Below, in pieces: positions 1 through 6,649 of a stretch of DNA of 16,448 nt (its first letter is position 1; the number at the start of each line of letters is the position of its first letter). Position numbers and translations under genes: made by a program. Under the pieces are notes generated by a model that saw only the letters and a program-made list of their open reading frames with translations, was not told the DNA's origin and ran no database searches. The DNA is from an uncultured Nitrospira sp. (GTDB lineage Bacteria; Nitrospirota; Nitrospiria; Nitrospirales; Nitrospiraceae): assembly GCA_946479785.1 (NCBI GenBank), contig CAMLHQ010000072.1:1-16448 (forward strand). Reading direction: 5' to 3'.

Positions 1-107
1 CCCACTCATTTGCCAGGCACTACCCGCCTACCTCCGCAACGCCCTCCCCTGACGTTTCACTTCATCAGACGGCTTCGTCGGTGGACCCTTGCGAGTCTAA
101 GGCCGGG

Positions 108-1199
108 ATGCCGGCGTATGCGTGGAGCCTCGCGCAGATCATTGTGGCTACCCTCGCAACCATCTTTGCGCTGCGGTGGGCTCAACGGTTTTTCATCCCG
201 CTGTTGCTCGGCATCATCCTCGCCTTCACGCTGAACCCCATCGTATCGTGGCTCGAGCGAATAAAGATCCCCCGTGTCGTCGGAACGACGCTGGTGATGT
301 TGGCTCTCCTGGGCGGGGCGGCACTGGCGACCCTGTCCTTGCGAGGCCAGGTGCAAGGCATTTTGGATCAGGTGCCGGACGCAGCGGGTAAACTTTCGGC
401 CGCGCTTCGCGACATGGGCGAGGAGCCGAACACCATGCAAAAGGTGCAGGCCGCGGCGCGGGAGATCGAACAGGCGACGGCCAAGGCCACGGACGGGGCC
501 CCGCCTTCTCAACAGAAAGCTCCTGCGCGTATCGTCGTTGAGCAGCCTCGCTTCAAGCTGACCGATCTGCTCTGGACGGGATCGCTGGGGATGTTCGGTC
601 TCATCGGCGACGCCGTCATGCTGCTCTTTCTGATCTTTTTTCTCCTGCTGGCCGGCGACACGTTTAAACGGAAACTGATGCATGTGACAGGTCCATCATT
701 GTCGAAGAAGAAAATTACGGTGAGCATTGTCGACGACATCGGCCGGTCGGTCCAAAACTATATGCTGACGCTGCTCGCAGCGAATGTGCTGCTGGCATTG
801 CTGACCTGGATGGCCTTCCACTGGATCGGTCTCGACAATGCCGGCGCCTGGGCCGTGGCGGCGGGTGTCATGCATTTTATTCCCTATGTGGGCCCGGCGT
901 TGACCGCACTGGGCGCCAGCATGGCTGCCTTCATGCAATTTGGCTCACTGCCCATGGTCCTCCTAACAGCCGGCAGTTCGTTGGCCATGGCCACGCTGGT
1001 CGGCACCGTCATCGTGACCTGGATGAGCAGCAAAGTCGGGAAGATGAATGCAACGGCGGTGTTTATTGCCCTACTGTTCTGGGGATGGTTGTGGGGAGCC
1101 TGGGGTCTGTTGTTTGCGATTCCCATCATGGGCATGGTGAAGGTGTTTGCTGAACATGTTGAAGACCTGCAACCCTTGGCGGAGTTGCTCAGTGAATAG
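108..1199 (+). CDS. AI-2E family transporter (PerM/TqsA-type membrane protein)
   Basis: Polytopic inner-membrane protein of the AI-2E exporter/PerM family. Members export small molecules (AI-2 for TqsA) or act as ion antiporters; the substrate here cannot be told. The protein (363 aa from this ATG) shows the family layout: two N-terminal hydrophobic helices (about residues 8-45 and 57-77), a polar Gln/Ala/Lys-rich loop (about 80-150), then about six further helices, including the conserved stretch with FIPYVGP. Length is usual for the family. The ATG at 108 is preceded by AAGG at 99-102; an in-frame GTG at 81 is an alternative. The frame stays open to the left edge, so a start outside the window cannot be excluded. 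The stop overlaps the next gene by 8 bases, which suggests co-translation. Family assignment is secure, substrate unknown. Confidence 0.88.
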   Translation: MPAYAWSLAQIIVATLATIFALRWAQRFFIPLLLGIILAFTLNPIVSWLERIKIPRVVGTTLVMLALLGGAALATLSLRGQVQGILDQVPDAAGKLSAALRDMGEEPNTMQKVQAAAREIEQATAKATDGAPPSQQKAPARIVVEQPRFKLTDLLWTGSLGMFGLIGDAVMLLFLIFFLLLAGDTFKRKLMHVTGPSLSKKKITVSIVDDIGRSVQNYMLTLLAANVLLALLTWMAFHWIGLDNAGAWAVAAGVMHFIPYVGPALTALGASMAAFMQFGSLPMVLLTAGSSLAMATLVGTVIVTWMSSKVGKMNATAVFIALLFWGWLWGAWGLLFAIPIMGMVKVFAEHVEDLQPLAELLSE

Positions 1200-2061
1200 C
1201 GCGCGCACGAATGGCTTCATCACGGAGCCTGCCCAGGCTTGGGTGCCCTCTTGCATCGCCGGGGTCCTGTTCTCTGCGATCGCGATGATCACATGCGATG
1301 CCGCCGCCGTGCCTGTCGCCGTGCGGTTTCCGGAAGGCATCACGCACGGCTTTCTTCTCGTGCGGTCGATGGCCGGTGACGTTATCGGGCAGGGGGAGCT
1401 GACCCAGATCGTCAAACAGGAGGATCTCGTAGAAAGCAGCCTCGTCTTTACCTTCAATGACGGGTCGCTTCATGAGGAGCACGTTGCTTTCTCCCAGCAG
1501 CGTGTCTTTACGTTAATACGGTATCAGCTCATCCAGCGGGGCACTTCCTTTCCGAAGCAGATTGACGTGGTGATGGATCGGGGCACCTCGACCTACCGGG
1601 TTCGCTCGAGCGACGGTGAGAACGGAAAAGACGAGGTTCTGACGGGTGACGTTGACGTGCCGAAGGACGCCTACAACGGCATGCTCATCACGGCCTTGTT
1701 GAACTTACCGAAAGCCGCGAGCGAGACGGTGCATGTGATCGCCTTTTCACCCGAACCGAGTGTCATCAAACTGGAGTTGGCGTTCATCGGGGAACATACG
1801 ATCAGGATCGGCGATCACTCACGGAAGGCGCTTCGCTATGCCTTCAAGCCGGATATCGGCCCGATTCGAAAATTTTTCGGTCAGGTGCTGGGAAAGTTGC
1901 CGGCCGATTTTCACTACGACTGTTACATCCTCGGCGACGAGGTCCCCGCATTCGTGCAATTCGACGGCCCCTTACAACTCATGGGGCCTGCTCTGAGAAT
2001 TGAACTGATCAGTCCCCGGGTGCACGTCAGTACGGGGAACGAGAAGCATGAGTTGAGATAA
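1192..2061 (+). CDS. Exported protein of unknown function
   Basis: I do not recognise the family. The 289-aa protein begins with a hydrophobic segment (about residues 17-39) ending in Ala-rich sequence (CDAAAVP), which reads as a signal peptide, so it is probably periplasmic. The rest is rich in alternating hydrophobic/polar stretches, as expected of a beta-rich fold, and has no catalytic motif that I can see. The GTG at 1192 is chosen because GGAG at 1181-1184 lies 7 bases upstream and the codon overlaps the end of the AI-2E gene; the in-frame ATGs at 1147 and 1156 lie deep inside that gene and would spoil the signal peptide. Its coupling to the transporter suggests, but does not show, a shared function at the envelope. 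Confidence 0.75.
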   Translation: MNSARTNGFITEPAQAWVPSCIAGVLFSAIAMITCDAAAVPVAVRFPEGITHGFLLVRSMAGDVIGQGELTQIVKQEDLVESSLVFTFNDGSLHEEHVAFSQQRVFTLIRYQLIQRGTSFPKQIDVVMDRGTSTYRVRSSDGENGKDEVLTGDVDVPKDAYNGMLITALLNLPKAASETVHVIAFSPEPSVIKLELAFIGEHTIRIGDHSRKALRYAFKPDIGPIRKFFGQVLGKLPADFHYDCYILGDEVPAFVQFDGPLQLMGPALRIELISPRVHVSTGNEKHELR

Positions 2062-2081
2062 CTTCTGCGAGAAACCTCCCC

Positions 2082-2330
2082 ATGAATCCAATCTTCCGCC
2101 TTATTCTGAAACAGCTTCCTACGCTCCTTCCGGTCGCCCAATCTCTGTTGAGACGACCTCCCTCCACGGCACCGGACGACAGCCGCCTAAGCGCGGTGGA
2201 GCAATCGCTGCAGCTGTTGGCCGAGCGATCCGATTACCTCGAGGCGAGATTGAAGCGGATGCGGCTGCTGGTCTTCGTGGCCGGGCTCTTCTCTCTCGTC
2301 GCGCTCATTGCCGTCTTCGTCCGCTCATGA
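2082..2330 (+). CDS. Small membrane-anchored coiled-coil protein
   Basis: An 82-aa protein of unknown function. The N-terminal 25 residues are amphipathic and basic. Residues about 33-57 carry a heptad-like pattern (SAVEQSLQLLAERSDYLEARLK) that looks like a short coiled coil. Residues about 60-79 form one transmembrane helix close to the C-terminus (LLVFVAGLFSLVALIAVFV), so most of the protein would sit in the cytoplasm as a tail-anchored protein. It starts 20 bases after the preceding gene and is probably the last gene of that operon. The ribosome site is weak (GAGAAA about 7 bases before the ATG). The clean start, stop and protein-like composition support a real gene. Confidence 0.6.
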   Translation: MNPIFRLILKQLPTLLPVAQSLLRRPPSTAPDDSRLSAVEQSLQLLAERSDYLEARLKRMRLLVFVAGLFSLVALIAVFVRS

Positions 2331-2336
2331 TCTGAG

Positions 2337-2352
2337 GCACTGACGACAGTGC
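2337..2352. repeat. Hairpin between convergent genes
   Basis: Perfect 6-bp inverted repeat GCACTG-ACGA-CAGTGC placed exactly in the 32-base gap between two convergent genes. No T-run follows on either strand, so it would be a weak bidirectional transcription stop or an RNA 3'-end stabiliser rather than a standard terminator. Confidence 0.4.
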
Positions 2353-2362
2353 AAGTTGTCGC

Positions 2363-2740
2363 TCATCCAGCACAGGGCTTGCCTTCTTCTTCCATCAGGT
2401 TCGTGGTTGAATCCACGTCCATTCCGATGAAGACGCCGCAGCGAGCGAACCAGAATTTCGAAGGGGCCGGAGGTCTTGGCGGTGATGTCGGAGAGGACGC
2501 CTCGGGAACTTCGACCGCGATGTTCACGATCGTCATCGATGGAGCTGGAAGGTAGGGGACGAATGGCCAGTACGATGTTCCGAGTAACGCCGGGAAACGC
2601 ATCATTGGAGAGGACGGCATCCGACTATTATACTGTTGCATCGCATCGCCGCTGAAGTCTCGTGGATACTGCCCGGCTTCTGCGTTTGTAACAAGAAGAG
2701 CCAAAAACAAAACCGTCGCCGATGAGCCGTACGCTTTCAT
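2363..2740 (-). CDS. Small secreted proline-rich protein, unknown function
   Basis: A 125-aa protein. The ATG at 2740 is chosen because it starts a textbook signal peptide (short Lys-containing n-region, hydrophobic core about 9-18, cleavage after the AEA at 20-22); upstream in-frame codons would bury it. The mature part is rich in Pro, Met and Ser, with a poly-proline stretch (SPPRPPAP) followed by a more conserved-looking C-terminal block with two cysteines (FWFARCG and KPCAG) that could form a disulfide. No ribosome site is obvious. It lies 73 bases downstream of the CxxC gene on the same strand and may share its transcript. Function unknown. Confidence 0.6.
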   Translation of the reverse strand: MKAYGSSATVLFLALLVTNAEAGQYPRDFSGDAMQQYNSRMPSSPMMRFPALLGTSYWPFVPYLPAPSMTIVNIAVEVPEASSPTSPPRPPAPSKFWFARCGVFIGMDVDSTTNLMEEEGKPCAG

Positions 2741-2813
2741 GCAGATATCATGACCTGCAGGAACATCGAACGGAACTGGGAGAACCGCTGGTCCGTTCGA
2801 CAGTCCGATCAAA

Positions 2814-3008
2814 TCACGCGGCGTGCTTCAGCTCGGTACCAACGATCTTCGCGTGAGCCTGTGTGGCGACCAGAACCTCTTCTAAGAGTGGCTCTGGCCA
2901 CGAGCGACGTATTTGCTCGGCGCATTGCTCACAGATGCCATGTGTGATGACCGTTTCCGACTCGACAGAATCGAGGTAGCACGAACACCATGCACATTGA
3001 CGTGTCAT
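2814..3008 (-). CDS. Small zinc-ribbon-like CxxC protein
   Basis: A 64-aa protein with two CxxC knuckles, CAWC at residues 5-8 (an extra Cys at 10) and CEQC at 26-29, separated by 17 residues. This is the layout of a small zinc ribbon. The sequence around the second pair (ITHGICEQCAEQI) is typical of short zinc-ribbon proteins common in Nitrospirota and Deltaproteobacteria; this last point is from memory. The C-terminal half is helical without further motif. A strong ribosome site (AGGAGGG, spacing about 5) sits before the ATG. Probable metal-binding regulatory or structural protein; partner unknown. Confidence 0.72.
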   Translation of the reverse strand: MTRQCAWCSCYLDSVESETVITHGICEQCAEQIRRSWPEPLLEEVLVATQAHAKIVGTELKHAA

Positions 3009-3105
3009 GAAACCCTCCTGGACCGTCTGGCCACGGTGCCTTACCCCCCATGAAAAAAGAAGGCAACGAAGGCCAGATAATAGAATGACCTAATGAGGTG
3101 GACTA

Positions 3106-3121
3106 CTAGGGAGTCCCCTAG
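3106..3121. promoter_or_regulatory. Candidate operator, palindrome CTAGGG-N4-CCCTAG
   Basis: Perfect 6-bp arms around a 4-base centre, in the A+T-rich part of the divergent intergenic region. Dyad size and spacing fit a dimeric helix-turn-helix regulator. The regulator is unknown and the role is inferred. Confidence 0.35.
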
Positions 3122-3281
3122 ATATAAATGCTTCCGAGGGCCGCCTCGAAAATCTGCAAAATACGTGTAATTTCAAGCAGGATCATGGATCTCATTGATC
3201 GCCGGGCGCTCTCCACTGCGTATCTGAGGAATAACTGGTCGTCTTCCCAGGCCCTGCTTTTTCGGATCAACGGCAGGGTGA

Positions 3282-3304
3282 CATTACTTTAAACAAGGGT
3301 AATG
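3282..3304. promoter_or_regulatory. Candidate operator, CATTAC-N11-GTAATG
   Basis: Perfect 6-bp inverted repeat with an 11-base A+T-rich centre, about 145 bases upstream of nnrS. The half-site spacing of about 17 bases (centre to centre) would place two half-sites on nearly the same DNA face after one and a half turns. It does not match the FNR/Dnr-type TTGAT-N4-ATCAA box often found before nnrS genes. Confidence 0.25.
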
Positions 3305-3408
3305 GAAACATTGCCGAATCCGAAGTAAAGAACCCGCTTCCGAAAGGGAGAGACTCTTTTTTTATTGAGAAGAAATCTTCCACCCTCGGCGAACCCTCCA
3401 GCGGCCAA

Positions 3409-3437
3409 TTGACAAGTCGGTGTCTCGCGACGAGAAT
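3409..3437 (+). promoter_or_regulatory. Possible sigma70 promoter of nnrS
   Basis: TTGACA at 3409-3414 matches the -35 consensus; 17 bases on, GAGAAT at 3432-3437 matches the -10 box in 4 of 6 positions. Transcription would start around 3444, only about 5 bases before the nnrS ATG, giving a nearly leaderless mRNA. That would agree with the lack of a ribosome site there. The weak -10 keeps confidence low. Confidence 0.35.
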
Positions 3438-3448
3438 CGCTTCCGCTC

Positions 3449-4606
3449 ATGGCATTTCTCTCCTATGGCTTCAGGCCGTTCTTTCTTGGCGCCGCCTTGT
3501 TCGCAGGCGTGGCCGTGCCTGCCTGGGTGTTAATTGTTATCGGCGTGAGCGGGTCCAACTTTCTCTATGCCCCGCGCGAGTGGCATGTCCACGAAATGCT
3601 TTTCGGTTTTCTGCCCGCCGTGATCACCGGCTTTCTGCTGACGGCGATTCCCAACTGGACGGGGCGTGCGCCGCTGAAGGGAATTCCGCTGCTATCGTTG
3701 TGGCTCTTGTGGCTGGCAGGACGACTGCTTCTCGCCTGGCCGTGGTTCGGTCCGCTCGCGGCCGCCATCGTGGATGGAATGTTTCTTGTCGTGTTGACGG
3801 CGTTCGTCTGGCGCGAAATTGCAGTGGGAGGAACCAGAAGCCAGGCGCCGATCGGCGTGGTGATCAGTCTGTATGCCTGCGCGAATATCCTGTTTCACGT
3901 GATGGCGCTGCACGGTGCGACGGCCGGTCTCCCTGCGCGGATGGCGCTCGGGCTCATCATGCTGTTGTTGACGATGATCGGCGGGCGCGTGACTCCCAAC
4001 TTCACCCGCGAATTTCTCGCCCAGGAACGGATAGACCCCGCACGCGTGGCGCCATTTTCTCGCGTCGATGGTCTGTCGATCGTGCTGGTCGTGGCGGCCG
4101 CAGTCGCATGGATTGTTCAGCCTGAGAGCGTCGTAGCAGGCGGGGCGTTGGTCGCGGCAGGGTTAATCAATCTGTTTCGCCTCACACGCTGGAGCGGCTG
4201 GTTGGCGTGGCGCGAACCGTTAGTGTGGATTCTCAGTGTGGGTTATGGGTGGTTGGTGCTGTCATTGCTGGCTCTTGGAGGAGCGATTCTCGGGATGGGT
4301 CTGCCGACGGGGAACGCCGTGCATGTACTTTCCAGCGGGGCGGTGGGCACGATGACGTTGGCGGTAATGACTCGTGCGAGTCTTGGGCATACGGGTCGAA
4401 CTCGGCACGCCGGTCCGGTGACGGTCTTGATCTACCTGCTGGTCAATTTAGGTGCAATCCTGAGAGTATTTGCGCCGAGTCCCGACGCTCCGACAGCGGT
4501 GACGAATCTGATACTTGGATTGGCAGCGGCGGGCTGGAGCGGAGCCTATGTCCTGTTCGCTCTAACCTATGGACCGTATCTCTTGCGCCCCAGCCTCGAC
4601 GAATGA
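3449..4606 (+). CDS. nnrS: NnrS family membrane protein
   Basis: NnrS proteins are haem- and copper-containing integral membrane proteins made by many denitrifiers and nitrifiers; they ease nitrosative (NO) stress by an unsettled mechanism. The 385-aa protein starts with the family signature LSYGFRPFFLGAALFAG, carries the conserved EWHVHEM (residues 44-50, candidate metal-ligand His46 and His48), further histidines at 150, 155 (FHVMALHG) and 314 (LGHTGR), and about 12 hydrophobic helices. Length is normal. The ATG at 3449 is the only usable start: a TGA lies in frame at 3410-3412 and no ATG, GTG or TTG occurs between. It is followed 18 bases later by a convergent lipoprotein gene and stands alone, without other denitrification genes in view. 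Family assignment is firm; function here is inferred. Confidence 0.92.
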   Translation: MAFLSYGFRPFFLGAALFAGVAVPAWVLIVIGVSGSNFLYAPREWHVHEMLFGFLPAVITGFLLTAIPNWTGRAPLKGIPLLSLWLLWLAGRLLLAWPWFGPLAAAIVDGMFLVVLTAFVWREIAVGGTRSQAPIGVVISLYACANILFHVMALHGATAGLPARMALGLIMLLLTMIGGRVTPNFTREFLAQERIDPARVAPFSRVDGLSIVLVVAAAVAWIVQPESVVAGGALVAAGLINLFRLTRWSGWLAWREPLVWILSVGYGWLVLSLLALGGAILGMGLPTGNAVHVLSSGAVGTMTLAVMTRASLGHTGRTRHAGPVTVLIYLLVNLGAILRVFAPSPDAPTAVTNLILGLAAAGWSGAYVLFALTYGPYLLRPSLDE

Positions 4607-4624
4607 CGGCGATGAAAGACTCGT

Positions 4625-5194
4625 TTATTCTTTGACGACGAAATGGACGCTTCTGTTCCGCTGCATACACTTTTCACTGTGCTGGACGCAGAAGGGGCGA
4701 TCCTTTCCATAACTCGTAGTCTTGAACTGGATCGGGAGTTCCAACTCCTGAAGGTACATCTTTACAGCCTTCGCACGACGCTCGCCCAACACGATGTTGT
4801 ACGCCGCTGTGCCGACTTCGTCTCCACGGCCTTCCAGCACCAGACGCGTGATACCCTCGTCCAAGAGCCGCTGAGCATTCGTGTCTAAGATCGGCAGTGC
4901 ATCTTTCCGGAGAGTGGCTTGGTCAAAGTCAAACAGCACATCCGGTAACGCTCCTTGCGCCAGTCCCGTCGCATTAATGGCAGCCAATTCCGCGCGGAGG
5001 GACGGCCTTGTCCGTGAGGGCGTCATGCTGAACTCCGGGGGCGGAATGTGTTTGATCGTCGGCTCGTCGATATATTCCCCATCGGCCATCAGGTCATCAC
5101 CCCCAACAGATCCAGACTGGGTGGCGCAGCCTTGAACAAGCAGCCAAGCTACGGCCAGCGTTCCCATGACTAAGAATTCCGGTGCCTTTCGCAT
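4625..5194 (-). CDS. OmpA/Pal-type peptidoglycan-associated lipoprotein
   Basis: A 189-aa outer-membrane lipoprotein that should tether the outer membrane to peptidoglycan. The signal peptide ends in a lipobox, LVQGC, with acylated Cys23. A disordered linker (about 24-83) leads to an OmpA C-terminal domain (about 84-188) opening with the usual VLFDFDQATLR and containing the YNIVLGERRA helix and the terminal QRNRSV; Arg181 and the helix residues are the expected peptidoglycan contacts. Cys169 and Cys176 flank a loop and probably form a disulfide, as in related lipoproteins. One departure: the usual EGHxDERG reads EGRGDEVG (Arg123 for His). The ATG at 5194 has a strong ribosome site (AAGGAGGG, spacing 4); the upstream start codons at 5272 and 5266 would add 24-26 residues before the signal peptide. 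No tol genes are nearby, so it may be a second Pal-like protein. Confidence 0.88.
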   Translation of the reverse strand: MRKAPEFLVMGTLAVAWLLVQGCATQSGSVGGDDLMADGEYIDEPTIKHIPPPEFSMTPSRTRPSLRAELAAINATGLAQGALPDVLFDFDQATLRKDALPILDTNAQRLLDEGITRLVLEGRGDEVGTAAYNIVLGERRAKAVKMYLQELELPIQFKTTSYGKDRPFCVQHSEKCMQRNRSVHFVVKE

Positions 5195-5468
5195 GATGCC
5201 CTCCTTCTCCGCATGAAGCTCTCTCATTAAGATAAGCAAGGGGAGTGCCATTAAACCGTCACTCATCGTCACCTTTGCATCATATGGAGGATGCCTGAGG
5301 ACGCGGGGGGGAGGTCTGCGTAAGACTTTGTAAATTATCGAGCTGTCTGGTTCAGGTCGGTGAGAGAAATCCCAAGAGAGCTGAAAGGCCGTCCAACGTT
5401 GACTATCTCAGGGGCGGCTGATGCCGTGATTTGTACATATGTCCCGCTTTTTGTTGCCACTGGCTGCT
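5195..5468. other. Intergenic region upstream of the Pal-like gene, 274 bp
   Basis: It separates two minus-strand genes and should hold the promoter of the lipoprotein gene. I see no strong -35/-10 pair, no stable hairpin with a T-run, and no credible gene. Confidence 0.4.
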
Positions 5469-5927
5469 TCAATCTCGACTCTCCTTCGAACCACGCTCAA
5501 CGAGCACTTTGGTGAAGAGGACCATGCCGAGGACCTGACTCCATTCGGACACGATATTGCCAACGACCTGGCCCCACTTGTCCATCGGATTGAGCGCACT
5601 ATACAGAACGATCCAACCAATTCCGGAAGCAATGATAAACAAGGTCAGTGAATGCTCGATCAGGAACTCGCGCAGCTGGTTCTTAAAGTGCCGTGGCGCT
5701 TTTTTGCTTTCGGTCGATCCCCTCTCGAACAGCCATTTGGTGGCCATGACGATGAGGACTGTGCCTGACCAATCGGCAATGGCATTGCCATAAAACGCGC
5801 CGACGTGTGTCTCAGGATCAGCTCGCCGATAGAGGATGATCCACAGGCCCAGAACCAGCAGGCTCACCAGAGTTAGTGAGTGGTCGTGGAGAAACCGTCG
5901 AATAGCGTGACGACGATGTGTTGTCAT
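5469..5927 (-). CDS. Four-helix membrane protein with two tandem repeats (DUF6766-like)
   Basis: A 152-aa membrane protein built from two copies of one unit, residues about 11-75 and 87-151, aligning without any gap at an offset of 76. By hand count 27 of 64 positions are identical: FLxxHSLTL, WIxLY, P, GxxxGN, WS, TK, and ERGSxES. Each unit has two hydrophobic helices (about 18-33 and 55-67; 94-109 and 131-143), giving four in all. The closing ERGSxESK resembles the end of the DUF6766 family as I remember it, which would make this a fusion of two related half-units. The ATG at 5927 lies just before the first unit; its TGA-overlap with a short upstream ORF (5924-5968) and lack of a strong ribosome site suggest translational coupling. 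A TTG at 5987 is a possible alternative but lies upstream of the only good ribosome site. Function unknown. Confidence 0.72.
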   Translation of the reverse strand: MTTHRRHAIRRFLHDHSLTLVSLLVLGLWIILYRRADPETHVGAFYGNAIADWSGTVLIVMATKWLFERGSTESKKAPRHFKNQLREFLIEHSLTLFIIASGIGWIVLYSALNPMDKWGQVVGNIVSEWSQVLGMVLFTKVLVERGSKESRD

Positions 5928-5968
5928 GACTCGCTCACACCAGCGTGTCCGATTGCGCGTTGACGCAT
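5924..5968 (-). CDS. Possible 14-codon leader ORF (translational coupling)
   Basis: A short ORF (MRQRAIGHAGVSES) preceded by the best ribosome site of the region, AAGGGAGGA at 5974-5982, 5 bases before its ATG. Its stop overlaps the start of the duplicated membrane protein as ATGA (5924-5927). The geometry suggests ribosomes load here and restart at the main gene. It could be chance; the peptide shows no motif. Confidence 0.35.
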   Translation of the reverse strand: MRQRAIGHAGVSES

Positions 5969-6024
5969 CGCGATCCTCCCTTGTCAATGCTGTCTGTCAG
6001 CGATAGAAATAGATTCAAGATGAG

Positions 6025-6540
6025 TTAGTAATTGCGCTGGTAGCGGTACTGCATGAGGATGCCCTCTGCTCGTCGTTGTGCACGATCCATCCTCCCCACG
6101 CTGTACTTGTGAATCACCGTCCGAGCGATATCGACGGCCACCACGTCGCTCACTCCCATTTTCAGGTATTCATCGGCGATGTCCATCAATTCCAGCGCAC
6201 GATCCTCAAGGGAGGTTCGAAATCCTTTAGGAGAAGGAGAGTCAGAAGCATCGAGGACCCGATAGAGCAGGAACCCATGGTCGAGATAGTCACGCACTGC
6301 CTTTTCATAAGCAGTCAGCGCCTCTACCGTCTTGGCCTTGTGAAATTCATCGGCTGCGGTCTTTGCCGTATCGGCAAAACGCTTTTCGTCCTTCTTCCAT
6401 TCGGCTGAGCCTTCCGGTGACTGATAATAGATGGCGAGCTCGCCGGAGGAGGGACCGGTCAGCCCGCAAGCGGTGATCGCCCAACAGGCGGTCACCAATA
6501 GAGGTAGAAGGCACCGTAGGCGAGTGGACGCGGAAGCCAT
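6025..6540 (-). CDS. Small helical lipoprotein, unknown function
   Basis: A 171-aa protein with an N-terminal signal ending in the lipobox ITAC (Cys25), so it should be membrane-anchored in the periplasm. The mature part is almost wholly helical and highly charged, with Ala/Glu/Lys-rich segments (about 45-80) and no cysteine or catalytic motif that I can see; the size and helicity recall small TPR-like or coiled-coil lipoproteins. No ribosome site precedes the ATG; the upstream A+T-rich stretch holds a TAAAAT (6550-6555 on this strand) about 10 bases from the ATG, so the mRNA may be leaderless. It lies 57 bases upstream of the leader ORF of the duplicated membrane protein on the same strand and may be the first gene of that operon. 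Confidence 0.72.
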   Translation of the reverse strand: MASASTRLRCLLPLLVTACWAITACGLTGPSSGELAIYYQSPEGSAEWKKDEKRFADTAKTAADEFHKAKTVEALTAYEKAVRDYLDHGFLLYRVLDASDSPSPKGFRTSLEDRALELMDIADEYLKMGVSDVVAVDIARTVIHKYSVGRMDRAQRRAEGILMQYRYQRNY

Positions 6541-6554
6541 ATAATAAATATTTT

Positions 6555-6568
6555 ACCCTAACCAGGGT
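6555..6568. promoter_or_regulatory. Inverted repeat between divergent genes
   Basis: ACCCT-AACC-AGGGT, a perfect 5-bp dyad in the 109-base gap between the minus-strand lipoprotein and the plus-strand DUF2844 gene. It abuts the possible TAAAAT -10 box of the lipoprotein and could be an operator. The small size leaves room for chance. Confidence 0.25.
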
Positions 6569-6649
6569 TGAAAAGTGCAAAAGCTAGGAAAGACGACAAT
6601 ATGGAGATCCGACCCTTCTCTCTACCGTTATGGTATCGAGGAGTAATCT

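Larger units (their letters stand above)
3009..3448. other. Intergenic region between divergent genes, 440 bp
   Basis: Non-coding stretch between the minus-strand CxxC gene and nnrS. It is more A+T-rich than its flanks and holds three clear inverted repeats: CTAGGG-AGTC-CCCTAG (3106-3121), CCCTGC-15-GCAGGG (3252-3278) and CATTAC-11-GTAATG (3282-3304), then a T-run at 3357-3363 and a possible promoter just before nnrS. It probably carries divergent promoters and operators. I find no convincing gene in it. Confidence 0.6.

Noticed and set aside
57..683. Long minus-strand ORF opposite the AI-2E gene
   Set aside because: Low-complexity Arg/Gln/His-rich translation, antisense to a clear membrane protein; a GC-driven shadow.
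3128..3292. A 54-codon plus-strand ORF in the intergenic region before nnrS
   Set aside because: No ribosome site, it overlaps two inverted repeats, and the translation has no recognisable pattern.
3340..3365. Terminator ending in the T-run at 3357-3363
   Set aside because: The only stem I can draw (AAAG/CTTT) is 4 bp and A+T-rich, and no upstream plus-strand gene needs it.
3409..4125. 238-codon plus-strand ORF from TTG 3409
   Set aside because: It overlaps nnrS in another frame and is Arg/Ser/Cys-rich; the nnrS frame carries clear homology.
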